Shown here: piece by piece, positions 35,062-44,428 of the stretch
Numbering within the stretch: position 1 is the first letter of the stretch
Layout: each line of letters begins with the position of its first letter
NCBI GenBank assembly: GCA_938046095.1
Contig: CALIXS010000024.1
Span: forward strand, 1-64,000
DNA length: 64,000 bases
Source: an uncultured Clostridia bacterium
GTDB lineage: Bacteria > Bacillota > Clostridia > Peptostreptococcales > Anaerovoracaceae
Reading direction: 5' to 3'
Translations under genes and position numbers: made by a program
Notes under the pieces: generated by a model
Database searches by the model: none
Told to the model about the DNA's origin: nothing
The model's input: only the letters and a program-made list of their open reading frames with translations

Positions 35062-36135
35062 ATGAAATATGCATTGATAGGCTGCGGCAGAATCGCCGCA
35101 AATCACATGAAGGCGGCAATCAACAATGAGCTTGAGATTGTAGCCGTATGCGATATTCTGGATGAAAAAATGAATACATTACTTCAAAAGTATGACCTCG
35201 CGGGCGGCGCATCGGTAGGAAAATATACCGATTATAAAGAAATGGTCGAAAGAGAGTCTCCGGAGCTTGTCAGCATCGCCACCGAAAGCGGGATACATGC
35301 GGAGATAGCCCTTTATTGCATAGAAAAGGGAGTAAACTGTATAATAGAAAAGCCTATGGCAATGAGTATCGAGGACGCTGACAGGATAATAAAGCTCTCT
35401 GAGGAGAAGCACGTAAAGGTAAGCGCGTGCCACCAGAACAGATTCAATGTCGCCGTTCAGCAGCTGCGCGCGGCTATTGAGGCGGGACGCTTCGGAAAGC
35501 TTTCGCACGGTTCGATCAACGTGAGATGGAATCGCAACAGGGATTACTACGATCAGGCTCCGTGGCGCGGAACGTGGGAGCAGGACGGCGGAGCCCTGAT
35601 GAACCAGTGTATCCACGGAATAGATCTTCTCAGATGGATGCTGGGAGACGAAATCGAGGAGATATACGGCGCGACGCGTCGGCAGTTCCATGATTACCTT
35701 GAGGCCGAGGACGTCGGCGTAGCGGTAATCAAGTTCAAAAACGGCGCAATCGGCACTGTCGAGGGGACAACTAACGTCTACCCGAGGAATCTCGAGGAGA
35801 CGCTGTACATATTCGGTGAAAACGGTACCGTCAAGATCGGCGGCACATCGACGAACAACATAGATGTGTGGGATTTTGCCGACGAGACGGAGGATGACGC
35901 AAAAAATAAAGGTCTGAAAGAGCAAACGAGCAACGTGTACGGCAACGGGCATACGAGCCTGTTCGCCGACGTTATCGACGCGATAAACAATGACCGTAAA
36001 CCTTATGTAGATGCTGCGGCGGGACGCGGTGCACTTGAGGTCGTGCTGTCGATATACAAGAGTCAGAAAACCTGTGAGCCCGTAAAACTGCCTCTTGAGG
36101 GCTTTGCGAGTACTGACATGAAAGGTGAGTTTTAG
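35062..36135 (+). CDS. Gfo/Idh/MocA oxidoreductase, WbpB/WlbA-like
   Basis: A 357-residue NAD-dependent oxidoreductase. The N-terminal Rossmann start YALIGCGRIAANH is followed by ESGIHAEIALYC, EKPMAMS (catalytic lysine), SACHQNRFN and NQCIHGIDLLRWMLGD, all seen in WlbA/WbpB. It would oxidise C3 of UDP-GlcNAcA to the 3-keto sugar used by WbpE. The neighbouring wbpA and wbpD homologues support this. AAGGAGAGGAG lies before the ATG. Confidence 0.85.
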   Translation: MKYALIGCGRIAANHMKAAINNELEIVAVCDILDEKMNTLLQKYDLAGGASVGKYTDYKEMVERESPELVSIATESGIHAEIALYCIEKGVNCIIEKPMAMSIEDADRIIKLSEEKHVKVSACHQNRFNVAVQQLRAAIEAGRFGKLSHGSINVRWNRNRDYYDQAPWRGTWEQDGGALMNQCIHGIDLLRWMLGDEIEEIYGATRRQFHDYLEAEDVGVAVIKFKNGAIGTVEGTTNVYPRNLEETLYIFGENGTVKIGGTSTNNIDVWDFADETEDDAKNKGLKEQTSNVYGNGHTSLFADVIDAINNDRKPYVDAAAGRGALEVVLSIYKSQKTCEPVKLPLEGFASTDMKGEF

Positions 36136-37247
36136 TGTATAAGGTATGTCACATCACAAGTGTACATGATCAGGGCGACGTACGCATTTTCGAAAAGGAG
36201 TGTACGTCGCTTGCCAAACGTGATGATTTTGACGTATATCTCGTTGCCGCCGGGGAAAGCCGAACACAAAACGGCGTAAAGATAATAGGTGCAGGAACAA
36301 GACCTCAAGGAAGAATAAGGCGGGCGACGGGCTTTGCAAGCCGTATTGTCGATACGGCTGTCGGTCTCGGAGCAGATGTTTATCATTTTCATGACCCGGA
36401 GTTTGTGCTGTACGCGAAGAGGCTCAAAGCTACCGGAGCAAAGATCATTTTCGACAGCCATGAGGACAATTACACTCAGATACTATATAAACCTTATATA
36501 CCCGTGGCTGTGCGAAAGCCTGCAGCGACGGCTTATCGGAGGCATGAAAACAAGGCTCTTAAATATATAGATGCCGTAATTTTTCCGTGCATGATTTCGG
36601 GCAGGCATCCGTTCGAGGGCAGAGCGAAAAGATACATATTTATAGACAATCTGCCTATAATCGGCGATGTGTCCGAACGGGAGCTGACAGACGAAATGAG
36701 ACGAACCGTGTGCTGTGTCGGCAGTCTGACCGAGGCGCGCGGCACGACGCAGCTGGTGGAAGCCTGCCGACGTGCGGGCGTTAAACTCATACTTGCCGGG
36801 AACATCAGCCCGCCTGAATACAAAGAAAGGCTTACGACTGACGATATTTTTTCGTACGTCGATTACAGGGGATATTGCGATCGCTCTCAGGTGGAGCGGA
36901 TATATAGCGTGTCGGGCATAGGTGCAAGTACGATCCAAAGAGTAGGGCAGTATCCTATAATATATAATCTGCCGACAAAGGTGTACGAATTTATGTCTAT
37001 GGCGATTCCCTTTGTCGTATCGGATTTCGATTTTGCCAGGCGCGTGACGGAAGAATACGACTGCGGCATTGCGGTTGATCCGGCTGATATCGACGCTATA
37101 GCCGCCGCGATAAAAACACTGGCGGATAATCCGTCGCGTGCCGGAGAGATGGGACGAAACGGGCGCAAAGCAGCCGAGGAACGATTCAACTGGGCAATAG
37201 AGGAGAAGAAGCTGTACGACCTGTACGACGAGCTTTTGGGAATTTAA
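36135..37247 (+). CDS. Glycosyltransferase family 4
   Basis: A 370-residue GT-B glycosyltransferase. Begins CHITSVHDQGDVRIFEKEC; HFHDPEF and FDSHEDN mark the acceptor domain; the C-terminal domain has VCCVGSLTEARGTTQLVEA and the YEFMSMAIPFVVSDFDF stretch. It starts at a GTG sharing one base with the previous stop. Donor and acceptor unknown. Confidence 0.85.
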   Translation: MYKVCHITSVHDQGDVRIFEKECTSLAKRDDFDVYLVAAGESRTQNGVKIIGAGTRPQGRIRRATGFASRIVDTAVGLGADVYHFHDPEFVLYAKRLKATGAKIIFDSHEDNYTQILYKPYIPVAVRKPAATAYRRHENKALKYIDAVIFPCMISGRHPFEGRAKRYIFIDNLPIIGDVSERELTDEMRRTVCCVGSLTEARGTTQLVEACRRAGVKLILAGNISPPEYKERLTTDDIFSYVDYRGYCDRSQVERIYSVSGIGASTIQRVGQYPIIYNLPTKVYEFMSMAIPFVVSDFDFARRVTEEYDCGIAVDPADIDAIAAAIKTLADNPSRAGEMGRNGRKAAEERFNWAIEEKKLYDLYDELLGI

Positions 37248-37257
37248 GGTGTATAGC

Positions 37258-38439
37258 ATGAAGGTCCTTAAGATATGCGCGGGTACATGGAGTAATGAAA
37301 GCAGAGACGAGCGCGAGATGAGTGTTTACGGCAGTCTCGGAGCCGAAACTGCCGTTATGGCAAAGGGAGATCGCTGCGATTGCGGCAGGATGGATAACGT
37401 ACACGGGTTCGCCGTGTACAGATATTCGACAAAATTCGGAGGTCCGTCAGCCTTGGATAAGGTGCGTTCGCTGCGCTTCTGGGCGAGGCATGTGGCTGAC
37501 ATAAAGCCGGATATCATATCGGGACATGATGTCCCGGGAATGGGGATAGCGTGGCTTTATGCCCGGCATCTTCCGCAGGCCGAGCGGCCTTTTCTGATAT
37601 ACGACGCTCACGAGTATGAACCCGCAAGAAATACGACGAGATCGCGGCTGCGGACAAAGATGGTTTGCCGGATAGAGAAGTTTCTGATCGGAAAGTGCAA
37701 CCTGATGATCGTGGTCAATCAAACAGTGGCAAAGGAATACAAAAAGTATTACGATCTCAGGTTGTTACCTCTGTCCGTAAGGAATATACCACCTGAGGCC
37801 GAACGTGAGCCGCAGGCTTCGGCTGCTGTAAGAATGAAATACGAGCAGACGGTCGGAGAGGGCTTTTTTATAATGTATCACGGTATTATATCCCCGGGAC
37901 GCGGGATCGAAAAAGCGATACGAAGCCTTGAGCCGGATAGCGGACTGAGGCTTGTGATACTCGGAAACGCGACATCACGGGAATATATGGAAAGCCTCAG
38001 GGCTCTCGCCGCAAGCGAGGGAGTATCTGAGAGGATTTATTGGCATCCGGCCGTGCCGAATACGGAACTTACGAGGTATATAGGTGCTTCAGACGCGAGC
38101 ATCATGATAATAGAGCCAATAACAAAAAGCTATATGTATGCTCTTCCGAACAAGCTGTTCGAGAGCATACAGGCGGGAATTCCGGTCATAGCGTCAGATA
38201 TCCCGGAGATGAAAAAAATCGTGAACGACTACGGAGTCGGCCTTGTATGTTCGCATGAAGACCAAAACGATATAAATGCTGCAATCGCACGCATTAAAAA
38301 CGAAAAGGACAACTATGCGGGATATAAGAGAAATGTAGCTGAGGCGGCCGGGAAGCTGTGCTGGGAAAACGAGTCACTGATCCTTGCGGAGGCGTTCAGA
38401 ACGATGATAAATAATGGCAAAAAAAACAGACCGTACTGA
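37258..38439 (+). CDS. Glycosyltransferase family 4
   Basis: A 393-residue GT-B glycosyltransferase. YDAHEYEP in the first domain and MYHGIISPGRGIEKAI plus LPNKLFESIQAGIPVIASD in the second are typical of GT4. The ATG at 37258 fits the AAGGTG before it better than the GTG at 37249. It overlaps the wbpG-type gene by 26 bp. Transfers an unidentified sugar of the repeat unit. Confidence 0.84.
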   Translation: MKVLKICAGTWSNESRDEREMSVYGSLGAETAVMAKGDRCDCGRMDNVHGFAVYRYSTKFGGPSALDKVRSLRFWARHVADIKPDIISGHDVPGMGIAWLYARHLPQAERPFLIYDAHEYEPARNTTRSRLRTKMVCRIEKFLIGKCNLMIVVNQTVAKEYKKYYDLRLLPLSVRNIPPEAEREPQASAAVRMKYEQTVGEGFFIMYHGIISPGRGIEKAIRSLEPDSGLRLVILGNATSREYMESLRALAASEGVSERIYWHPAVPNTELTRYIGASDASIMIIEPITKSYMYALPNKLFESIQAGIPVIASDIPEMKKIVNDYGVGLVCSHEDQNDINAAIARIKNEKDNYAGYKRNVAEAAGKLCWENESLILAEAFRTMINNGKKNRPY

Positions 38440-39559
38440 GAACGGAAAAGAATTCAGAAGATGCAGGAGATGCATCATGGACAATGCCGACGATCCGACT
38501 GTCGTATTTGACGACAAGGGACGCTGCAGCTACTGTATTCGGGCGTACAAAGAGATGCCTGCGGTATATTTCCCGAACGATGAGGGAAAACGCAGGCTTG
38601 ATGCTTTGCTCGCAAAGGTCCGGGAAGAGGGAAGAAAAAAAAAATATGACTGCATAATGGGAATTTCCGGCGGTCTCGATTCCTCATATTTGGCGTATCT
38701 CGGATATACGTGGGGGTTGAGGGTTTTTGCTGTTCACGTAGACGACGGCTTTGATACTGAAATTTCAAAGTCGAATATCAGCAGACTCATAGACAGGACA
38801 GGCTTTGATTATGAGGTTATAACTCCGGATCCCACGCAGTACAACGCTCTTATTAAGGCGTACCTTAAAGCCGGAGTGCCGAACATAACTGCACCTCAGG
38901 ATAACGTCCTTTTCGCGTTCCTGTACGATAAAATGAAAAGGAACAAAATAAAATACTTTCTCTCGGGAGGTAATTTTGCACTCGAGAGTATCGTTATGCA
39001 GGGGAATTCGCACAGCGCAAGCGATGTCATAAATATAAAGGACATAGCGGAGCGTTTTGACCCCGAGCCGATAGACCGTCTCAGGTTTATATCGTCGGCA
39101 CGCAGACAGATAAACGACAGACTGCTCGGAATAAAAAGCCCGAGGCCGCTCAATTATATTGACTATAACCGCGAGAGGGCGTTTGCGGAGCTCGCTGATT
39201 TTTGCGGCTTTGAATACTACGGCAGAAAGCATCTCGAAAACATTCTGACAGCGTTCGTGCAGCTTTATTGGCTTCCGGTCAAGTTCGGCGCGGATAAGCG
39301 CAAGGCGCATCTGTCGAGCATGATAGTAAGCGGTCAGATGACGAGAGATGAGGCGCTGTGTGAGCTTGCCGAGCCGCTTTACGATCACGGGATGATGGAG
39401 GATTACATACGCGTGATTAAAGAAAGGCTCACCATATCTGATGCCGAGTTCAATGCCATAATGGAAGCGCAGCCCCGTCAGCATGATTATTATAAGGTCG
39501 AAGACACGACAGTTTCGTTCAGAGTGCTGAATTACCTTTATTGGAAGCTGAAAAGATAA
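38414..39559 (+). CDS. wbpG: N-acetyl sugar amidotransferase, WbpG/PseA type
   Basis: A 381-residue PP-loop protein. The N-terminal CRRCIMDNADDPTVVFD and CSYC are the family's cysteine signature; the adenylating PP-loop is GISGGLDSSYLAYL. WbpG converts an acetamido group of a sugar to an acetamidino group, using ammonia made by HisH/HisF-like partners. No such partner genes are seen in this window. The nearby 2,3-diacetamido uronic acid genes offer the substrate. It ends 41 bp inside the convergent glycosyltransferase gene. Confidence 0.9.
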   Translation: MAKKTDRTENGKEFRRCRRCIMDNADDPTVVFDDKGRCSYCIRAYKEMPAVYFPNDEGKRRLDALLAKVREEGRKKKYDCIMGISGGLDSSYLAYLGYTWGLRVFAVHVDDGFDTEISKSNISRLIDRTGFDYEVITPDPTQYNALIKAYLKAGVPNITAPQDNVLFAFLYDKMKRNKIKYFLSGGNFALESIVMQGNSHSASDVINIKDIAERFDPEPIDRLRFISSARRQINDRLLGIKSPRPLNYIDYNRERAFAELADFCGFEYYGRKHLENILTAFVQLYWLPVKFGADKRKAHLSSMIVSGQMTRDEALCELAEPLYDHGMMEDYIRVIKERLTISDAEFNAIMEAQPRQHDYYKVEDTTVSFRVLNYLYWKLKR

Positions 39560-40679
39560 GGGTGTCGGAATACAGGCTGCGCCATCCGCTGACATATCTG
39601 TCGAACGGGAAAAGCTTATTTATCTTATCGGAATTGTCAGTCCTGATTTCGCCCGATTCTATATGGCTTTGTATTATGGCGGGCAGTTCTTCTGCCGAGT
39701 CATATTCCTCATAGAAAATGCCTGCTTTTTTGTATTCACTGTAATTTATTCTTCTCGGGTTTATGACGAGCGAACCTGCAGCCAGATGTTCCCTTACCGA
39801 TGCCGAGAAGGCGTCGGTAGGCTGAGCGTGGATCATTATATCGGATGCGATTCTGAACCTTAAGCTCTCGTCGCTATCCATAAAGTCGAAAAACATTTTG
39901 TATTCAAAGCCGCTTTTCTTAAGCGCATCTTCTATTTCAATTACGTATGCGGGCGCGTCATCTCCGTAGGTGAGCTGCAGCAGAAGCATAATATCGCCGC
40001 GCTTTGCGAGTTCGGATGCCGCAAGAGCGGTAATCACCGGGATATGATTTTGCGCTGGAAAGGCGTTATATCCTATGGCTATCGTTATAGTGTCATGGGA
40101 TATTCCGAAATACTTTTTTGAGTTGGAAACCGCGTCGGAGGATTCCCCGGCGAGCGTCCGTGATATTTTTTCGAGTGTGTTTGTCTCGAGAACGAGCTGC
40201 CTGAGCCGGCCGTCGTATTTATCGCCGAAAACGTCATGAAACCTTTCGTTCATAAGATTTGAGGGAACAGTTATATAAGCCGCTTTGTCGAGTGCATACT
40301 CCTGAGCGTGCAGAGTATCATCGTCCGCACGCAGAAGATCGCTGCCGAAGTACGTAATTATGGTGCTGCCCGTTCTGCCTTCGAAATCGACCTGATTTAC
40401 CGCGTTCTGCGTCATTTGCATCACGTGTACGACATCGTACCGGTTGCTCCCGGTATGCCTAAGCGACAGCGCTCTCAAAGCATAAGCCCTTATTTTCGGT
40501 ATCTTCGCCAGAAATGAAGGTTTGACACTTATAACCTCGCAGCCCAGCGTCCTGTAAAAATCAGCCGTGGCGTCATCGCAAAGCTTGATGACGGTGACGT
40601 GATGCTCAGGCAGCAGACAGCTTTTGACGAGCTCCTTTATGAAAATTGACTCCGGATCTCCGATTATAAGTATTCTCAT
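39519..40679 (-). CDS. Glycosyltransferase family 4 (minus strand)
   Basis: A 386-residue GT-B-like protein beginning MRILIIGDPESIFIKELVK. ITYFGSDLLRADD belongs to the first domain and a GT4-like second domain (IMIHAQPTDAFSASVREHLAAGSLV) follows. The ATG at 40679 has AAGGAG eight bases upstream and is far better than upstream in-frame starts. Its 3' end overlaps the end of the wbpG-type gene. Second of a two-gene minus-strand unit with the flippase. Confidence 0.82.
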   Translation of the reverse strand: MRILIIGDPESIFIKELVKSCLLPEHHVTVIKLCDDATADFYRTLGCEVISVKPSFLAKIPKIRAYALRALSLRHTGSNRYDVVHVMQMTQNAVNQVDFEGRTGSTIITYFGSDLLRADDDTLHAQEYALDKAAYITVPSNLMNERFHDVFGDKYDGRLRQLVLETNTLEKISRTLAGESSDAVSNSKKYFGISHDTITIAIGYNAFPAQNHIPVITALAASELAKRGDIMLLLQLTYGDDAPAYVIEIEDALKKSGFEYKMFFDFMDSDESLRFRIASDIMIHAQPTDAFSASVREHLAAGSLVINPRRINYSEYKKAGIFYEEYDSAEELPAIIQSHIESGEIRTDNSDKINKLFPFDRYVSGWRSLYSDTLIFSASNKGNSAL

Positions 40680-40705
40680 TCCGTAACTCCTTTTATTTGT
40701 GTATT

Positions 40706-42010
40706 TTAATCGTACGATACGCTTTTGTCGGGCAGGTTTCGGATTACGCGTATAAAGTGCGATGTGAATATAAACCCCGAGAACATGGTTATTATGAGTG
40801 TCGTCCATGCAGCTCCCGCAGCCCCTATCGCCGATACGAGGATGAAGTTGGAAATCACGTTAAGCGCGCCGGAGACAAGCGTCACCCAGAAATTGTACCT
40901 CAGTCTGCGCTGTGTGACGAGCAGATTGCCCGGTATCATCCTGAATGTTCCGAGGAAAAAGTAGCTTATGGATGATATACGGAACACGTCGACCGAGTCG
41001 ATATATCTTTCGCCGAAGAACAGCCGTACTATAAGAGGAGCAAATATAAAAAGGGCAGCGCTTATAAAAAGGTTCAGAGCTCCAACAGCGAACATAACCT
41101 GTTTGAAACGCTCCTTAACCCACGGCTTGTTATTTCTGTTCAGAGAGAAATACGGGTAGATGTACGTTATGATCGCCTGGGGAACAAAGGCTGCGGCGGT
41201 CGGTATCATTATCGCCGCCTTGTACTCCGCAATGACAGCTTCGCTCGCTATGACTTCACTTATGACGAAAATATCAAATATGGAAAGAAGAGTCGAGATT
41301 CCGTTGTTCATCATAGATATGAGAGAGATTTTCATCATTATTTTTTGTTTTTCTTTTTCGTAACGGCCGCTTCTGAATATGAGCGGTGCTTTGAATATGA
41401 GCACGCCGATCGCCGTCGTAAGAAGAGAGGCCGCATATCTGCCTGTGATAAGTCCCGGAATACCTCCGGCAAAGGCACCCGTGATGGAGCATGCGACGAC
41501 AAGCACCGATCCCGCAGTATTGATGTATGCGAATGATTTGTTGTCAAGCGTCGAACGGAAATATGCCTTCTGAAACTCGTTGATGCACTCGACAAACGGT
41601 ATAAAAGAGAGCATTGTAAGATAATGATTAGATCCGTGAATCTTCTCCGGCATTATAAGAGATGCGATAAATATGATGACCCCGAGGATGAGATTGAAAG
41701 CCATGCCGCGGCTTGCGCCGAACCTGTAAGCTTCGAGGTTCGCCTGCCTGTCGGCCGCGTTTTCGCTCCCGATCTGAAGCACGCCCGATATCAGCCCGAG
41801 CGCAGAAAGAAGGCAGAAAAATGAAAGTCTGTTCAACGCGGTGGAGTAAACGCCGTACTCGCTCTTCGATACGATGGCTATGACGAATACACTGCTGAAA
41901 AAAGCGAGGATGTAGTTTATGACGTTTGAGCCGAAAACATGAAAAAAACCCGTGCCGAACAGCTTGCCGAGTATGGCTTTTTTGTCGATTGCTCGTATTT
42001 TTCGGAACAT
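40706..42010 (-). CDS. Polysaccharide flippase (Wzx-like, MVF superfamily)
   Basis: A 434-residue membrane protein with about twelve hydrophobic helices, of the oligosaccharide flippase family that moves undecaprenyl-linked repeat units across the membrane. Starts FRKIRAIDKKAILGKLFGTGFFHVFGSNVINYILAF-like after Met; the ATG at 42010 is chosen for the GAGGTG upstream. A weak extended -10 (TGG-TATCAT, 42087-42082 on the minus strand) may be its promoter. A second, unrelated flippase occurs at 53751. Confidence 0.88.
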   Translation of the reverse strand: MFRKIRAIDKKAILGKLFGTGFFHVFGSNVINYILAFFSSVFVIAIVSKSEYGVYSTALNRLSFFCLLSALGLISGVLQIGSENAADRQANLEAYRFGASRGMAFNLILGVIIFIASLIMPEKIHGSNHYLTMLSFIPFVECINEFQKAYFRSTLDNKSFAYINTAGSVLVVACSITGAFAGGIPGLITGRYAASLLTTAIGVLIFKAPLIFRSGRYEKEKQKIMMKISLISMMNNGISTLLSIFDIFVISEVIASEAVIAEYKAAIMIPTAAAFVPQAIITYIYPYFSLNRNNKPWVKERFKQVMFAVGALNLFISAALFIFAPLIVRLFFGERYIDSVDVFRISSISYFFLGTFRMIPGNLLVTQRRLRYNFWVTLVSGALNVISNFILVSAIGAAGAAWTTLIITMFSGFIFTSHFIRVIRNLPDKSVSYD

Positions 42011-42124
42011 TATCGGTAACACCTCAGGTTTAATCATCAATCGGCGCGCATGAACGACAATCATACCGCGCCGGCTAATATATGATACCATAAAGCAGAA
42101 CAAAACACGAGATTATGCGGCGGG

Positions 42125-42176
42125 CAATTACGTTTTTCAATTACACCTTTCAATTAGATTTTGCAATTTTACTTCG
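42125..42176. repeat. Four phased 13-bp repeats in a divergent intergenic region
   Basis: CAATTA, CAATTA, CAATTA and CAATTT begin at 42125, 42138, 42151 and 42164, a period of exactly 13 bp with T-rich filler. They lie in the 539-bp region between the minus-strand flippase and the plus-strand surface protein, about 160 bp before the latter's promoter. Could be a multi-site operator or an intrinsic bend. From 42177 to 42330 I see nothing further. Confidence 0.6.
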
Positions 42177-42334
42177 CATTGATTTTGGAGCCGTCGGTTT
42201 GCAGAAACGGATTACTTTGACATAATGGAACCTGCGGCCGGTTGCATTTATACGGGTTGTCAAAGCGTTCGCGGCCGACTTTGCCGAATATCCGTACATG
42301 AAAAAACGAATATTTGTGCATGAAAAACATCTTG

Positions 42335-42364
42335 TTGACGTGAATATTGTCTGTTTTGTATAAT
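42335..42364 (+). promoter_or_regulatory. Sigma-A promoter of the CAP/CWB2 gene
   Basis: TTGACG (42335-42340), 18-bp spacer, TATAAT (42359-42364). It leaves an untranslated leader of about 180 bases before the start at 42550; no riboswitch class recognised in the leader. Confidence 0.75.
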
Positions 42365-42549
42365 TATCAAAGAGAAAAAGATATATTCAGCATTTATATG
42401 CATGAACGGTCTTCGAAGCGAAGCAGGCATTTCACTCTGATATTCAGGATAAATGCTTTCAGTGAGATCGCTTTTAAGTTCATCGTCGGAATATGCCTGA
42501 TAGTTTTGAGTTGTCCCATACAGAGATAATGGGCTTTTGGGGAGGATCA

Positions 42550-44352
42550 ATGAAAAGAATAAAGAAAAAACTGCTCGCGGTTGTCATCTCCATATACATG
42601 ATCATTTCATGTGTTCCGTCTTTCGCTGCAGGTCAGCCTTCATACGGTAACGTATATACAAGCGTAGTCGGAACTTATACTAAGATTTCAAAGGCTTCAG
42701 TAAAGAATCTGCTTACCCTTATCAACAATTACAGGTGGGAGGCGTGTGCGGGAGGCAACGTTCCCGATCCGCGAAACAAATCAAGATACCTCGTAGCAGG
42801 CGATTACGTGCCCATCAAATGGTCCGGGGATCTCGAAGAAATTGCGATGATCAGGGCTGCGGAGGCTGCGCTGAAACAAAGTCATGAAAGGCCTAACGGA
42901 TCATTTTTTAATACGTGTGTGAGCAGCACCGGAGTCAGAACGTACTGCGAAAGTCTGGCATGGCTTCAGGATTTGATATCGGTAGTTGAATGGATACACA
43001 GATACGAAAAAAGTGATTGGATAAATTCTCCCGGAGCTATAACACATTATTCGATGATGATAGACCCGTCAAATACATATGTCGGCTGTGCCGATTTTTA
43101 TGCGCCTGCATTTGGAAAGTATCAGGCGATGGAGTACAACCACAGCTCCGCGCTCGATGAACAACCGCGCGAGGAAGGCGGATCCTCCGTATCCGTAGAT
43201 ATTGAAATCAAGGCGACTGGAATCAGCGTAAGCGGCATTGCGGAAACCAAACCCGGCGATGTGCATAAACTCAAAACAACAGTATCCCTTGTCGGAGGCA
43301 TGACGGACGATGATGTGCATGGCGGAGTCGTATACGAATCGTCAGACAGCAGTGTGGTAGAGGTATCATCCGACGGAACGGTAAAGTCGCTGTCGGGAGG
43401 TAAAGCAACGATAACGGCGAGAGTAGGCGTGTTTTCGTCGTCGTTTACTATATATGTCGAAGAGAATATCACGCGTTTCTACGGTAAAGACAGGTATCTG
43501 ACTTCATTCGCCGCGGCGGATGCCGAAAAAGCATTGAACGGAGGCGCTATGTTCGACTCGGCCGTGCTCGCATCAGGTGTCAATTATCCCGATGCCCTTG
43601 CCGGCAGCGCGCTTGCAATAAAGAAAAACAGTCCGCTCCTGCTTGTGAATGATGTGTACGCGGCGGAGGCTGTCAGCTACATCAAAAAAAATGTGAAAGC
43701 AGGTTCATCTATATACATACTTGGCGGCTTTGCAGTCGTCCCGGAGGAAATCGATACGGCACTTGTCTCCGAGGGTTTCAGACCCATAAGACTGTACGGC
43801 GACAACAGATATGTTACGAATGAGTGTGTAATCAGGGAAATAGGCTCCTTATCAGGAGATTTGATCGTATGTTCCGGATACGGATATGCTGACAGCATTT
43901 CGGCTTCAGGAAGCGGGATTCCGATTCTCCTCGTCGGAGAAAGTCTTACCCCTGAACAAAAAGCTCTTATCAGCGAAGGTTCCTTCAGATTTTATATAGC
44001 CGGCGGCACCGGAGCAGTATCGGAAAGTCTTGCCGATGAGCTCCGGCAATACGGAAGCGTTGAACGTCTCTCCGGTGCAAACAGATATGAAACGTCTGCT
44101 ATGTTAGCCGAGAAATTATGTCCTGCTCCTAAGTCGGTACTTCTTGCGTATGGACTCGATTTTCCTGATGGACTCTCCGGCGGACCGCTCGCATACATGA
44201 TGGGCGCGCCTATGATGCTGACCAGCAATGAGGCAGCACACTATGCAAGCGGCTATGTGAGAAATCATCCGTCGGCAACTTCTGTCGCGGTCATGGGCGG
44301 ACCTTCATTCATAAGTTCGGCGACAGTTATCCGTATAAGAGACGGCGTATGA
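42550..44352 (+). CDS. Secreted CAP-domain protein with Ig-like and three CWB2 repeats
   Basis: A 600-residue surface protein. Signal peptide at 1-27 (ends SFAAG); a CAP/SCP-like domain at about 45-205 (LLTLINNYR, the RAAEAALKQSHERPNG stretch with a conserved His); a bacterial Ig-like Big2 domain at about 218-310 (YESSDSSVVEVSSDGTVKSLSGGKA); three CWB2 repeats at about 315-600 (RFYGKDRYLTS, RLYGDNRY, RLSGANRYETS). CWB2 repeats hold proteins to an anionic wall polymer. GGGGAGGA precedes the ATG. The CAP role in bacteria is not settled. Confidence 0.88.
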   Translation: MKRIKKKLLAVVISIYMIISCVPSFAAGQPSYGNVYTSVVGTYTKISKASVKNLLTLINNYRWEACAGGNVPDPRNKSRYLVAGDYVPIKWSGDLEEIAMIRAAEAALKQSHERPNGSFFNTCVSSTGVRTYCESLAWLQDLISVVEWIHRYEKSDWINSPGAITHYSMMIDPSNTYVGCADFYAPAFGKYQAMEYNHSSALDEQPREEGGSSVSVDIEIKATGISVSGIAETKPGDVHKLKTTVSLVGGMTDDDVHGGVVYESSDSSVVEVSSDGTVKSLSGGKATITARVGVFSSSFTIYVEENITRFYGKDRYLTSFAAADAEKALNGGAMFDSAVLASGVNYPDALAGSALAIKKNSPLLLVNDVYAAEAVSYIKKNVKAGSSIYILGGFAVVPEEIDTALVSEGFRPIRLYGDNRYVTNECVIREIGSLSGDLIVCSGYGYADSISASGSGIPILLVGESLTPEQKALISEGSFRFYIAGGTGAVSESLADELRQYGSVERLSGANRYETSAMLAEKLCPAPKSVLLAYGLDFPDGLSGGPLAYMMGAPMMLTSNEAAHYASGYVRNHPSATSVAVMGGPSFISSATVIRIRDGV

Positions 44353-44396
44353 CGCGATTGAAAGTCTGCACTCCGTATATATTTTCGCAATCCGGA

Positions 44397-44428
44397 GCGA
44401 GCATTGCTTTTCGCAGTGCTCGCTTTTT
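44397..44428 (+). terminator. Intrinsic terminator after the CAP/CWB2 gene
   Basis: GCGAGCATTGC (44397-44407) pairs with GCAGTGCTCGC (44413-44423) with one G-T wobble, 5-nt loop, then TTTTT. Confidence 0.9.
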
